Assembly (NCBI GenBank): GCA_049724395.1
Contig: JAUGWO010000003.1
Location: 1-64,000 of the forward strand
DNA: 64,000 nt
Reading direction: 5' to 3'
Source: Spongospora subterranea f. sp. subterranea
Taxonomy: Eukaryota; Endomyxa: Phytomyxea; Phytomyxea; Plasmodiophorida
Under the pieces are notes generated by a model. That model was not told the origin of the DNA. It did no database searches and saw nothing but the letters and a program-made list of their open reading frames with translations. A program made the translations under genes and the position numbers. Below, in pieces: positions 44,034 to 53,949 of this stretch; the stretch's first letter is position 1; each line of letters begins with the position of its first letter.

Positions 44034-44149
44034 CCAATGCCGTTCGAAGATATCGGGGCAATTCGAATGATGTGGAATTCGGGGAGCAATCGACATCGGT
44101 GTCGGATACTTCGCCATGAGCTCCTTCTCACCAGCGTGGTACAATAGAA

Positions 44150-44859
44150 ATCTGGTTTCGCCAACGGTCCTTTCTCAATCACATTGCTCTTTCGCGTCGC
44201 CCGGCACAACGTAACGATCTGTAACGTCACAACACAGCAGTGTACGTAGTCGTCGTATGGCATACGTTTCACGTGTGACAGTGACCGCGGCGTGACCCTT
44301 TGGTTTCGCCATGTCCGCACAGACAGTGCACAGACAGTGCCACAGACACTGACTGATGGTCAGAGCCATTGAGTGCTTGGCGCACTGGCCCGGCACGGTC
44401 GATCAGTGGGCCCGTCGGCATGGGGTGCCGCCCTCAAGACACGCCAAGTCAATGCGGTCAACGGACTGGCAATTGAGGGCTACCTACAGTCGGGCGGCGC
44501 GATTGAGGTTGGGTTCTGATACTGGGCGGCGCCGTCAACGACAATGGGCTCGAATTATGAGAAGTAATGTTTGAAGCGATCTATGTCGATTGCGCGTTTC
44601 CTGAAATGAGATAGCGATTGCTAGCGAATACTCTCCAAACGCAATTATTCCTTAATCCATCAGCCCATTTGTGGGACAATCACGTTTGTTGTTGGCGATC
44701 ATCACATCAATCAACACTTGACGTCTCAGGTATAGGTCATTCCAAGCTGTAGTCACGAGCACAGGAACAATATTTATATTCCGGAACTCCACTCCACAAG
44801 AGGTCAACGACGACTGCATTACGTTGGCGGATCGGAACATTGCGGAAAATCCAGTGAAC
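44150..44859. other. intergenic region
   Basis: About 700 bases without a supported gene. Open frames at 44175-44396 (minus) and 44356-44574 (plus) overlap and have mixed, arginine-rich composition; neither is convincing. A short direct repeat, ACAGTGC-CACAGACA, occurs at about 44320-44350. Confidence 0.3.
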
Positions 44860-45490
44860 ACAGGTATCTTGGTCATTGTGTTCAAACGGTCCGCTCAAAC
44901 CAACAAAGGACAGCTGTCGTTATCCTTCGTGGCTTTGTTCGACAATAGGTCCGCAGTCGATATATTTCCACATGGTCGTTTCAGAAATGGATTTTAAAGG
45001 TGATGATTTTGATTTGGTATTATGGCCGAAGGCCAATTTCAACAAAATTATTCGTTTGAATATTGCAAACTGCTGGCGTCACACTGGCGATGGCTGCACC
45101 AGCGAAGTCATCAGGCGATATTGAGGTCGATGAACTCCTTTTATCGCAAATCGCCGAGCTAAAAATTTCCTCGCCTTTGTCAATGGAAGAGATTGCATCT
45201 CACGAATGCCAGTCGTTAGTGCACAATCAAATTACTGATCAAGAGCTCGTGGAATTGTCCTATGAAGCTGCTGAGGATCAGGCTGAATGCTCTGATATAA
45301 ATGAGCAACATTTTGAGGTCTCAACCGAAGCCTATAATTACCGCACTCGAACTTACCTTGAAGCTTCTGGTTGACGAGCCTCAAGAGAATGATATTGGCA
45401 TTCGTCAATTTGTTCCGTCTCAGCAAGGAGCAGTCGTCAAAACAGATAGAAGATCTTAAACAGAGCGACATTCGCTTATTTTTTCAAAAT
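44860..45490 (+). pseudogene. pogo/Tigger-like transposase C-terminus, copy 1
   Basis: The frame KIIRLNIANCWRHTG at about 45040-45085 is the diagnostic pogo/Tigger segment that closes the DDE domain (family TIRNCWRHTGI). Just after it the frame shifts by a two-base loss, relative to copy 2, into MAAPAKSSGDIEVDELLLSQ (ATG at 45090). It continues IAELKISSPLSMEEIASHEC and QITDQELVELSYEAAEDQ, the acidic tail usual in this family. A possible 46-base intron (GTCTCA...TTGAAG at about 45320-45365) or another break precedes LLVDEPQENDIGIRQF. Nothing upstream of about 44900 supports an intact catalytic domain, so this is a relic of a DNA transposon. Confidence 0.6.
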
Positions 45491-45496
45491 TAAACT

Positions 45497-45745
45497 TCAT
45501 TTATGCAGCTCCAGATCCTCAGGAGCTGCATAAAACAATTCCACGAGCTCTTGATAGGTAACCTGATTGTACATTAAGGACTGGCATTCGTGAGATGCTG
45601 TCCCTTCCATTGACAAAGGGGAAGAGATGTTTAGCTTGGCCATATGGGATAAGAGGAGCTCATCGACCTGATTATCGTCTGATGAAGCAGCTCGTGCAGC
45701 CATCAGGCCAGTATGGCGCCAGCAGTTTGCAATACAGGTACTGTA
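45497..45745 (-). pseudogene. pogo/Tigger-like transposase C-terminus, inverted copy 2
   Basis: On the minus strand this reads IANCWRHTGLMAARAASSDD, then NQVDELLLSHMAKLNISSPL, SMEGTASHECQSLMYNQVTY and QELVELFYAAPEDLELHK to a stop at 45497. It keeps the frame that is broken in copy 1. It is about 80% alike at protein level to 45063-45290 and faces it head to head around 45490, forming a large palindrome with arms of about 240 bases. The 3' flank of copy 1 (45450-45500, ACAGAGCGACATTCGCTT to AAACTTCATTT) recurs in the same orientation at 45748-45803. Only the inner part of the second copy is therefore inverted. Confidence 0.6.
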
Positions 45746-45747
45746 CT

Positions 45748-45803
45748 ATACGAGATCTCAAACAGAGTGACTTTCGCTTTTTGTTAAATAAACTTCATTT
45801 GTT
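45748..45803 (+). repeat. direct repeat of the 3' flank of pogo-like copy 1
   Basis: GAGATCTCAAACAGAGTGAC and the following TTTCGCTTTTTG...AAACTTCATTT match 45447-45500 (AGATCTTAAACAGAGCGACA and on) in the same orientation. Together with the inverted copy before it, this suggests two tandem copies of the element, of which the second suffered an internal inversion. Confidence 0.55.
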
Positions 45804-46022
45804 GGTTTGAAGCAGAAAATCCGACCTCAAAGTTTTTACATATAATTTATGGTTTCTTGTAGGTTTATTATTTATAAAGTAAAGAGATTATTAATTATAA
45901 GCCATAGAACGCAATCGGTGGACGTCATTTTGATAAATTATAAGCGAGTACTGTATCAATTATAAGAGCTTTATTTATAGAAGATTCTACTGTTGGAAGC
46001 CGTATCGGCCGATCTCCTGGAC
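45804..46022. other. AT-rich intergenic stretch
   Basis: Strongly AT-rich sequence with runs such as TTTATTATTTATAAAGTAAA and repeated ATTATAAG motifs (about 45890 and 45950). No open frame or RNA gene is seen. Confidence 0.4.
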
Positions 46023-46144
46023 TCCAATCAAACAATGCCATAATGGCGCTAGTAACCGACATCCATGGGACGTTTATTTCCATTCCAATCGAACAATGCC
46101 ATAATGGCGCAAGTAACCGACATCCATGGGACGTTTATTTCCAT
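46023..46144 (+). promoter_or_regulatory. 61-bp tandem duplication upstream of peroxiredoxin
   Basis: Two adjacent 61-base units (46023-46083 and 46084-46144) differ at only two positions. Each contains the short palindrome GCCATAATGGC followed by GC, and CCATGGGACGTTTATTTCC. They lie 231 bases before the peroxiredoxin start codon, in the region where a promoter is expected. The recent duplication of a palindrome-bearing block suggests, but does not show, a regulatory role. Confidence 0.5.
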
Positions 46145-46374
46145 GTTTTCTGTGTCCATCCACGCATGGCGCCATTAATCCTGGCTGTGGCCTGTGGGGA
46201 TGTGCACTGGATGTGGTCAATTAGAGCCGTGAGTCCGTGACTGACTGCCTGTGCGGCGATACCACTTTGCTGTGAGTATGTTTGAGCGCAGCCCACTGAT
46301 TATCACTGGCCGGGACCTTCTTCTCCGAGCCATGTTCATCCACTTTCGTTTATCATCGCCGTTATTTCGCCAAT

Positions 46375-47589
46375 ATGTCGCGTTCTCTCCAGCAACAGCA
46401 ATTATTCCTGGGTGACCAGGCGCCCGATTTTGAATCCGAAACCACCATGGGTCATATCAAATTCAGCTCATTTATTCAAGATAAATGGGTATTCCCATAT
46501 GCCCCTCCTTGTATTGCCATTTCTGACATCGTTTGTTCCAGGCCATACTGTTTTCACATCCGAAGGTATTCCGGTCCGATATTGTGAATGTTTTCGTCGG
46601 CAAACATGTAGTTAGGATTTTACTCCAGTCTGCACGTCGGAATTGGGGCGCGTGGCTCAGCTGGAGAAGGAATGGTCGACACGTGGCGTTGCCGTTATTG
46701 CCTTGAGCTGTGATAGCGTCGAAAGCCACAAAAAATGGGTCAAAGATATAGAAGCTATTCACAATTGCAAAGTATTTTACCCCATCATTGCTGATGACGA
46801 TCGAAAGGTAAACTGTCAAACTCAAACTGAAATCTGTTTTCGGGTCTTAGCTGCAACTGTTTTTGTCGACTCTAAATTCTGGCCTTCGATGTAGTCATTT
46901 GTGAAATTCAGATTGCCTGCCTTTACGGAATGCTCGATAAGAGTAGCTCAGAGACTGAACTTCCTTTGACTGTCCGTTCAGTATTCTTCATCGCGCCTGA
47001 TAAATCAATCAAAGCTACACTGTCTTACCCGGTATCATATTCCTTTTCGACTCGTTTTGTCATTGAGTTCAAATTTTTTCTAAGTAGTCAATTTCTTATT
47101 CTACTAAGAAATTAACGTAGGCTCGTTTCGCTTTAATTCAGCCATCGTTGACTGTTTCATATTCTTGAAAAACAATTGCTGTTTGGGTTTTTGCTGATTT
47201 TGTTCAACTCCTCGAACAATTTCGCTTTGATTGCTGCTGCTGCGGAATGTCGAATTGGCTTAATTTTTACGGGGATCGCTGCCGAAATCGTTTGCTAATG
47301 TATGAAATGTTCTGCTCGATAGGCTTCAACCGGGCGTAACTTTGACGAGATTTTGCGTATACTCGATTCTTTGCAGTTGACGGCCAAGTACAAAGTAATA
47401 TAGTCATTTTTCTCAAACCTGGACGTCTCTGAAATTTTTTAGGTTGCCACGCCGGCAGATTGGGTACGCGGTCAACAATGCGTAATCCCGCCGACGTTGT
47501 CTGATGATAAGGCCACTGACATGTTCGGGGAATTCAAAACTATTCGGCCATATCTTCGCATGACGAACGATCCTTCTTCCTGCAAATAG
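46375..47589 (+). CDS. PRDX6: 1-Cys peroxiredoxin (PRDX6 type)
   Basis: A thiol peroxidase that reduces hydrogen peroxide and lipid peroxides. The start MSRSLQQQQLFLGDQAPDFE at 46375 is followed, after short introns, by AILFSHPK and DFTPVCTSELGRVAQLEKEW, which contains the peroxidatic cysteine. Then come VAVIALSCDSVESHKKWVKD, KVFYPIIADDDRK, YGMLDKSSSETELPLTVRSV and FFIAPDKSIKATLSYPVS. The 1-Cys-specific TGRNFDEILRILDSLQLTAK follows, and the C-terminal arm VATPADWVRGQQCVIPPTLS, ending at the stop 47587-47589. About five introns of 50-240 bases. The arginine of the active site lies in the TVRSVF segment as in PRDX6. The serine hydrolase motif of animal PRDX6 (GDSV) is not visible. No targeting signal is evident. 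Confidence 0.93.
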
Positions 47590-47637
47590 TAAGCTTGATG
47601 AACGTGGCAAAGTAAACAATTTCGCCAGTATTTTGGC

Positions 47638-48240
47638 TCATATGGGTGCTTTGGCCAGTTGTTCCTGACACGTTAGAGGATGGGAGGGGGCACGGCTCGG
47701 CATGAACGGTGCTGTTGGATTCTGTATGTCCATGACCTTATATCGTGCCATCGTGGTCGGATCCTGCATCATGAACTCCACGGTGGCGGCATAACAGCGG
47801 TCGGGCTGGTTTGTCATGAAATCCACGTCTTCGATCTTGGTGTCCGCTGCCGCTTGGAGCCGACGGGCCTCTTCCATCATTGTCATTCATTGTTTTCAGG
47901 TGCTTAATCATCGGCGCGTCGCTGTTTTTTCATCATTCGTTTTCCAAACGTGTAGCGGAACGCCGCTCGTGCATTTTCAGAGCGATGAGTGCTTCTCATT
48001 AGCGACATCGTTTTCCTGGTCGGCCTCGCTGTCCCAGAATGTGGTAGTATAGGCCTCAGAGAGTGGTTGGATCATGGTGCAGAAGCTGGATGGTTTGACC
48101 TCCATCGACATTTGCCTTCGCATGGCCTTGTGCAGATTGACCTGCAAATGCGCCTTTTGAAAAAATCCGTTCCAAGTTCAACGTTTTTCCCGGGACGCCC
48201 AAACCTCGGCCCCATTGCTGAGAATCTGGGGGTCTTTCGA
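47638..48240 (-). CDS. unrecognised minus-strand gene, at least two coding pieces
   Basis: Frame 47638-47886 gives 82 residues (EEARRLQAAADTKIEDVDFM, then PDRCYAATVEFMMQDPTTMA). Just upstream on the same strand, at about 47983-48150, another frame reads VNLHKAMRRQMSMEVKPSSF and TMIQPLSEAYTTTFWDSEAD, and ends at a stop. Both have clear protein-like composition, so they are probably exons of one gene or two small ones; a possible acceptor lies in the T-rich run at about 48160. No family is recognised. It is tail-to-tail with the peroxiredoxin gene, 49 bases apart. Confidence 0.45.
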
Positions 48241-49859
48241 GTTTTCTGCTGACTCGGCTCGAGAAGTCTTGATCTGGCCTTATCACGTGGTATTCAATTT
48301 TACCAATATCCCTGAGAGCAAATGTGATGAAGACAATGACAAGCGCCTGAATCTCATGGGGGGATCATATTCTAAACGTGGGCTAGTTCTCGTTCGCCTC
48401 GTTAACGATCGCTCATGCAGATGCCGTACTGGAAGTTCTCAATGACTTTGCCATTTGATTGTTCCTCTTGCGCTTTGGATTCGGGAAAGCATTCAAACTT
48501 GATGTACACAAGAAAGTGTTTGTGAACTGCCCCTCCAAGGTGATGTCGCGATCTGATACACGACAGTGCAACAGAGGTTTCGCGGGTCCTTCTCAACTTG
48601 TCCTGCAGTTGTCGGGACACAATTGGATCAGAATTTGGCAAACCCGTCGCGACGCTCGTTTGACTGACAAACCTTCAGGCAATGATCCCCATTGCATAGG
48701 AAGAATCCTGGCGCCGGAGACGGTTGAGACGAAGGTAATCAGAGTGGGCTTCATCAACGTCATGGTCTGATTTTGACACGTCCGATGACGAGAATCGATT
48801 GGTTTCGAGACATTGATTGCGATCCCAGGCTGGTAGACGATGATCCGGATTGGTTGTGAATTTAGGCGAAGAAACCGGCTTTGTTCCTGTGAAGTCCAAC
48901 AATCGCTTTCAGAATGTTTGGCCGACGTTGGATTTGGGGTCATTCCCCGTTTTCAGACCGGAACCCCCTCGCTGGACGACGGTTTGCAGACCACGATTCT
49001 GCAGAGCGTCAATCAAATCACCGCTTGTTAGACCATGAGCTTGTCCAACATTATCACAGAACGGGATATCTCACGCTGCGATTGACAGAATCTTGACAGC
49101 CATGTGATTGATGATTGGTTCGGGGCCCTCCGCCGAAACGTCATCTGCTCTCTAAGCGGGTGGTTTGAACAGCAGATATTTCCATCCGACCAAGGACGTC
49201 GTAATGACAAACCCTTTTGTCAAATCCACGAAACAGCATAGACTTGGTGTAGCTCTTTCCGGTCGGCGTTTGCGTCGATCAGGATTCAATCGCCCGATGA
49301 CGATCAACCATTTCTGGATCCCATTATCTGAAACCAGGCAGCAATTATTGTCGGAAACTTTGCCAACGCAGTTCCTTTGAGCAAGCGTTCATTTGAGGGG
49401 CGTATTACGCCCCAAAACACGCCTGTCGAGTAAGGCCACACTTGTCGAAATTTCAACGCCTTTGGATGTCTGTTGCGCGATCGAAAAAGTGCATTGGGCG
49501 TGATGTGTCTGGTGAGATGCCCTGCAGCATCGTTCCTTTCTCATATCTGGCCCAATCGCGCTTGGCTTTTTCATTCTTCTTGCTGTAGTTAAGGACCGTC
49601 TCACCACCTGGTGTTTGTCGCTCTGATACTCTGTGTGTCTATTGTGAATTCCCTGATGATCCTCTGTCGGCGCTCTGGAATCCGAGCACAACTTCGTCGA
49701 TTGCATGTCTCATTCATCTTGATTTCCCTATCCTCACTTGTGCCTGTTGATTGACTTCCACAACCAGCCAACCCGCCAGCAGCCAAAAACAATACCTTTT
49801 GCTGATTCTCTAACTATAGACTCACCTACAATCAATAGTGTCTAAACGGCAGATTCACC
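48241..49859. other. stretch with weak open frames, no recognised gene
   Basis: Minus-strand frames at 48402-48641 (VYIKFECFPESKAQEEQSNG) and 49389-49706 are moderately protein-like. An overlapping minus-strand frame near 49450-49600 reads NYSKKNEKAKRDWARYEKGT and MLQGISPDTSRPMHFFDRAT, which looks genuinely coding, but its ends are unclear. The plus strand at 48459-48770 is open for 103 residues with mixed composition. Spliced genes are likely but I cannot assemble them. Confidence 0.3.
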
Positions 49860-49879
49860 ATTTTTTTTTCTCATCGGGA

Positions 49880-50270
49880 TGAAACGCTCCGCCAAAACGA
49901 CTTCTGACAAATCCTACATAGGTACTGCATCTCCTTCGCACACGACCACCGCTATTGACACCGATAATTGTCCCGAAATCAGGTCGTTTGATTGACCTAT
50001 TTTCGGTCAAGCAATTCCTAAGAGATAACGGATTGTACTCAGTTTGGGTGACCGAGATTGGTGTCGTTCATTTGGAAGGACCATCACCCAAATAGCATTG
50101 ACAGCCGTCCGTGTCGATGAATTGGGGCGATCTTCTTTGCTAACTACTCTCAGATACATCTGATGAAGACATCGAAATCAATCCAATTTGCGCCAACAGC
50201 CCCGTCGTCGATGTAAAGGTCGCCATGATTTCGTTCTTCGCCGGCGTGGAACGACCGTGTTCTTAGACAC
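49880..50270 (+). CDS. unrecognised small multi-exon gene
   Basis: The first exon starts MKRSAKTTSDKSYIGTASPS at 49880 and runs to NCPEI. A plausible intron (GTCGTT...CTCAG, about 49983-50040) leads to LGDRDWCRSFGRTITQ. A second intron with a good branch sequence (TTGCTAACTACTCTCAG, ending about 50154) leads to TSDEDIEINPICANSPVVDV and a stop near 50266. The predicted product of about 100 residues is serine/threonine-rich and acidic, with no recognised domain. The phases fit only with specific donors, so treat the joins as provisional. Confidence 0.35.
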
Positions 50271-50272
50271 TG

Positions 50273-50870
50273 TTGGCCAATGGCCATCGCCAGAAAGCGA
50301 TGATGTCGCCTGAACCGCCGCGATCACATTCTGGCGAACCGTTTGCTGTCACCGCCCAGGGTCAGATCTCCACAGCAATGGCAATGCTGGGATTGGCGTA
50401 TCAGGGTGTCACCTCGATCGGCAGGACCTCTGGGTCAATTTGGCGCCAGGGCGTGGCTCAAGGCGCAGGAGAGCCGTTTGGGTCTGTATATCAGGGTGAT
50501 TATGAGATAAGCCCAGAGACGTCCAATTGGGTTTTCGGTCGTGTTCATCATCACTATGATATTCAGTTGAACATTCGCGTTTTACTATGGTTGAATAACC
50601 CCTTTGAGAGTTTCTGAATATTCAGTTTCAGCTAACAAAGTAGAGTCTGAAATTTCATTTCATGATCTCCATTGTTGAAAATGGTCGAGAATGTGGGACC
50701 CGAGAATCCCGTTTCATTGCCCATCTTTCCTTTTTGGAGCATTCACCTGACACTGGATCATTCTACCAATTCTAACTCTTGCACAAATGCGGTTAGAGGG
50801 GGGTGAGTCCAAGTGAATTTGTTCATACGGTCAACGAGGTACTGTCTATTATTGAAGAGGCTCCTTATTG
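50273..50870 (+). other. open frame overlapping the dispersed repeat family
   Basis: 50273-50617 is open for 114 residues (VTAQGQISTAMAMLGLAYQG, then SGSIWRQGVAQGAGEPFGSV). Its end carries block B of the dispersed family described at 19.8-20.9 kb (WVFGRVHHHYDIQL), and the sequence after it (about 50590-50660) resembles 52700-52770. It is either a diverged member of that family or a relic of it. No other feature is seen up to 50870. Confidence 0.35.
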
Positions 50871-51122
50871 GGTGTCGAATGTCAGTCCATCATCAAAATA
50901 GAGTGGTCGAGGATTGTTTTCTGATAGCCGATCACTCTTAGACACAGGAACACCATTTTTCACCCAGATGAAAATCAGTCGTCGGTAATGTTTGTGAATT
51001 GTAATCCAGTTCTGAATGTTTGATGGATACAATCCCAAGAGGAATTCAATGGGCAATGAAGGCCATTCCATTTTCCAAATGGAGGGGCGAAATCATTGCT
51101 GTGGATCATCAAAGTCGATGTA

Positions 51123-51188
51123 TTGGCGAATATTGCATTAGTTGAAATACGGGGGTTGGCGAATGTTGCATTAGTTGAAATACGGGGG
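51123..51188. repeat. 33-bp tandem duplication
   Basis: TTGGCGAATATTGCATTAGT plus TGAAATACGGGGG is present twice in tandem with a single difference. It lies in a gene-poor stretch (50870-51700) where the minus-strand frames 50975-51309 are open only because the 33-base unit keeps frame. Confidence 0.75.
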
Positions 51189-51729
51189 GGATCACCACAC
51201 CCATCAACAGAATGGCGCCGCTTCTCTGGTGCCACTTGCCGTTCTCGACAAAAATGTGCCGTTTCTGTGTTGTCCTTGTCAATTTATGAGCGAGTTGTCC
51301 AATAGACAAAATCAGTCACGACACGCTGGTGCTCACGATTTTCAGTAGTAGTAGTTCATGGGCTTGGGCTTTTTGCGATTGTCAAGAGTCGGGTTCGGCA
51401 CATTTCATACTATAAGTGGCACACACGTAAAAGGATCAAGAACCGCAACAACCCCAAAACGTGGTTGGTGATGGCCATTCATGCAGTTTATATCATTGTC
51501 TGGTGAGGATAGATCAGACGGCAGACCCATTGGTCAGGCTGTGAGAGAACGGCACCCATCGCGATGCATGGCGCTGTCGGGTTAGAATGGCCGAGTGCTG
51601 GTACAGATACGAGTGGTTTCTTCAAATGGAATCTTAAGAGTTTAGAAAGCGGCCTACGCCTCTGAGGACCAAGCTGAATGCGACTTTTTTTTGTTGATGT
51701 ACGTGTTTGTGGCGCTTTAGAGTTCATCA

Positions 51730-52085
51730 TTGACCCGATGCAGCTGTCGATTTCATTTATCCTTCTGCTCGTGGGATTTTGACATACGGAATCGTGATCA
51801 GGGACCTGTACAGAATCATTCGCAAGGTGAACGAATACTAGCAGCTTCATTGAGATTATCAAGCAACTGTGGACGCGGAACAGGGAGCCAGCGAGAAACC
51901 GCCAACGGTCGTAGCGCGGATCAGGTTCACACATCTCTCTCTTGCCGCCATCAACGTTCTCCCGAACGTTATGTACGATAAGGTACTGAGTGTCCATTGT
52001 TCCGATTTCCACAAACAGGTTCCCCTTATTAGGTCCCTCATATTTCGATTTCAGCACTACAATACACCACGATATCATTGATCCA
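51730..52085 (+). CDS. unrecognised protein segment, probably exons
   Basis: Plus-strand pieces look coding: GILTYGIVIRDLYRIIRKVN at about 51770-51835, then DAEQGASEKPPTVVARIRFT and HLSLAAINVLPNVMYDK at about 51868-51980. A GTACTG donor at about 51981 and a TTTCAG acceptor at about 52054 lead to a short end (HYNTPRYH). A frame interruption between the two first pieces would need an intron of about 30 bases. The long minus-strand open frame over the same region (51488-52150) is less protein-like. No family is recognised. Confidence 0.35.
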
Positions 52086-52275
52086 GTTTCCCCCACAAGT
52101 TCCCCCACAAGTTTGGTCAAACTATATCTGAGGGCAGTCAATACCGTCAAGCCGAGTTGCGACCATGAAACATAAATACATAAACGTCCATGGCGCTACA
52201 GCGAACGGTCATCCACCTCTGGGTCACGTCCCTAACTCGTTTCATATTTCAATCGATTCCGTTCGATCAACGCCG

Positions 52276-52552
52276 ATGAATTCTTCGACCCTCTTGATCG
52301 TCGCCGCTATGGCTTTGCTGGCTTTCTCATCTTCGGTGAAGGTAACTGTCGGTTTATGCCGATGGTGGTTCAGCTATTTCACGATCGTTAACATCTCAGG
52401 CGTACGAGGATCCGGAAGCGAACACGGACGGTGTCCCTGATGAGACCTTTTATTCATGGCTCTCCCAGATGATGACTGGAATATCGGCCGAGCAGATTTT
52501 GGTCGGACCATTGATCGGGATAGGGTTAATTTATCTGACATCTGTCAACTGA
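52276..52552 (+). CDS. 72-residue secreted/membrane small protein, two exons
   Basis: Exon 52276-52341 encodes a signal peptide (MNSSTLLIVAAMALLAFSSS plus VK). A 58-base intron (GTAACT at 52342, TCAG ending 52399) joins in phase 0 to exon 52400-52552: AYEDPEANTDGVPDETFYSW, then LSQMMTGISAEQ and a hydrophobic end ILVGPLIGIGLIYLTSVN. The product has a cleavable leader, an acidic linker and a short C-terminal membrane segment, so it is probably a small type-I-like membrane or secretory-pathway protein. The last codons and the sequence after the stop are block A of the repeat family at 19.8-20.9 kb, where IHLTTVN-stop recurs. This gene may be the living member of that family. No named family is recognised. 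Confidence 0.55.
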
Positions 52553-53085
52553 ATTCAGAATTACGCGACGATATATTCCAAGCCCTACGGTCAGCTAACC
52601 CCAGAGGTATAGTACTGAGAACGGCCAATCAATGGGTTCGGTCCCGATCACCATCACCATGATACTCACTTGCCAAACCTCATTTGACTATATATCTGAG
52701 TGAACCCTCTGTTGAGAATTTTGAAAAATATTCAACTTTTGCCAACAGAGTAGATGGTGAAAGTTTGTTCATTGGTCCATCGTCAACAGGAAGCGGCAAT
52801 GTTCCCAACTATGCCAAAAGCGAAACCGGATGCGTTTTTGATCCTATGTGCTGGCGATGATGTCCTGATACAGAAATTCTTGACAATTCTAGGGCTGGAC
52901 AATAAGGCTCAGAATGAATTTCTTCTCGCATTCAATCAGGTATATTATTCGAGAGACGTATGATTGGGTTTTGTTCATCGTATCATCTCTGTGATGTTCA
53001 GCTCATAGCCACAACCTGTTCCGATCCGGTTCCAGACATCGAAAATCTGAAGACATCCGAGGTCAGTTCACCGTCAAATCGAGTG
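52531..53085 (+). repeat. copy of the dispersed unit also found in tandem at 19.8-20.9 kb
   Basis: Block A (TTATCTGACATCTGTCAACT) at 52531, block B (TTCATCGTATCATCTCTGTG and ATGTTCAG) at 52965-53001, and block C (ATCTGAAGACATCCGAGGTC, then AGTTCA) at 53045-53085 occur in the same order as at 19.8-20.9 kb. A weak extra block B lies at about 52620-52655. Here blocks B and C fall inside an open reading frame. Confidence 0.55.
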
Positions 53086-53415
53086 ATGGATGATGTTGTT
53101 CTGATAGCTGCGATTGTGCTTTACTCACAGGAGGACCAAGAACCAATTCCCCAAAACGGAAATCGATGCTCGGTATTGATCGTGAACCACCACTATTACA
53201 GATTGTCTGATGAAGATACTCTCAGGGGCAATACAATGGCAATGAACTGCATCCCAATGAGTAGTGAGCCTCTTCATCGTGTGATCGTTGCCTCTTTTGA
53301 GCAAAAATCAATAAAAATGGCATTAGCCGCGTCATTGAATAATTCGCCTTTGGGTCTTGAAAAGTTCCAGTCCATGTTTGTTCCACGATGTCCTCGAGTT
53401 GGCGTCATCGATTAA
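52754..53415 (+). CDS. unrecognised 199-residue protein, two exons
   Basis: Exon 52754-52939 (62 codons: MPKAKPDAFLILCAGDDVLI, then LGLDNKAQNEFLLAFNQ) joins across a 62-base intron (GTATAT at 52940, TTCAG ending 53001) in phase 0 to exon 53002-53415. That exon reads CSDPVPDIENLKTSEVSSPS, VMDDVVLIAAIVLYSQEDQE and SVLIVNHHYYRLSDEDTLRG, and ends FVPRCPRVGVID. The product is mildly acidic with no signal peptide and no recognised domain. Its intron end and exon-2 start contain blocks B and C of the dispersed repeat family, whose other copies at 19.8-20.9 kb are decayed. A competing open frame overlaps exon 1 (VENFEKYSTFANRVDGESLF), so the 5' part is less sure. Confidence 0.45.
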
Positions 53416-53575
53416 ATTGGCGACGATCTCACGCAATTTGACTTGCACCTTGGCAAAAACGAGTTTTGATACTGAATCGGTTTATCCTTCAGGTTCACTG
53501 ATCAGCTCAAACAGTTCAACAGCTATTACTATTCTATTCCACTACTCAGAATATTGGTAAACAGATCCGCACTGG

Positions 53576-53877
53576 TCATCTTTTCCTGGATGTTATCGAC
53601 ATCGCTCCCGAAGGTTTCAGTTTACGTTGACTCGCTTGGCCTGCTGGGTAATGCTGCAATTTGACAGGTACAGACATCGTCCGCATCGCTGGCCCGTGCT
53701 CCTGCTGCGAAACGGGTATTGGACCGCAAGCTGTTTGCTCTGCTGCTCCAGCAGCTCTGTGATCGCGATGCTGGACTTTTGGAAGACGTAGACGTTTGCT
53801 CTCCTTGATGCGCCGCCGCAAACCATTTTTGCTATTGCAGTGGGACAATTAATGTTGTCGTTGTGTGACCACCGCAA
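53576..53877 (-). other. overlapping minus-strand open frames
   Basis: Two minus-strand frames (53576-53848 and 53617-53877) are open and partly protein-like (QKSSIAITELLEQQSKQLAV in one, GLRRRIKESKRLRLPKVQHR in the other). They could be exons of a small gene convergent with 52754-53415. Not recognised. Confidence 0.25.
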
Positions 53878-53949
53878 CCATTGCCCAGACGTCCAACGAA
53901 TTCCCTACATTTTGGACGAGATCTATAACAGTCTCGAAATTTTGGTACG

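Noticed and set aside
51488-52150. Minus-strand 220-codon frame as a gene
   Set aside because: Composition is poor and the plus strand of the same region carries more protein-like pieces with splice signals.
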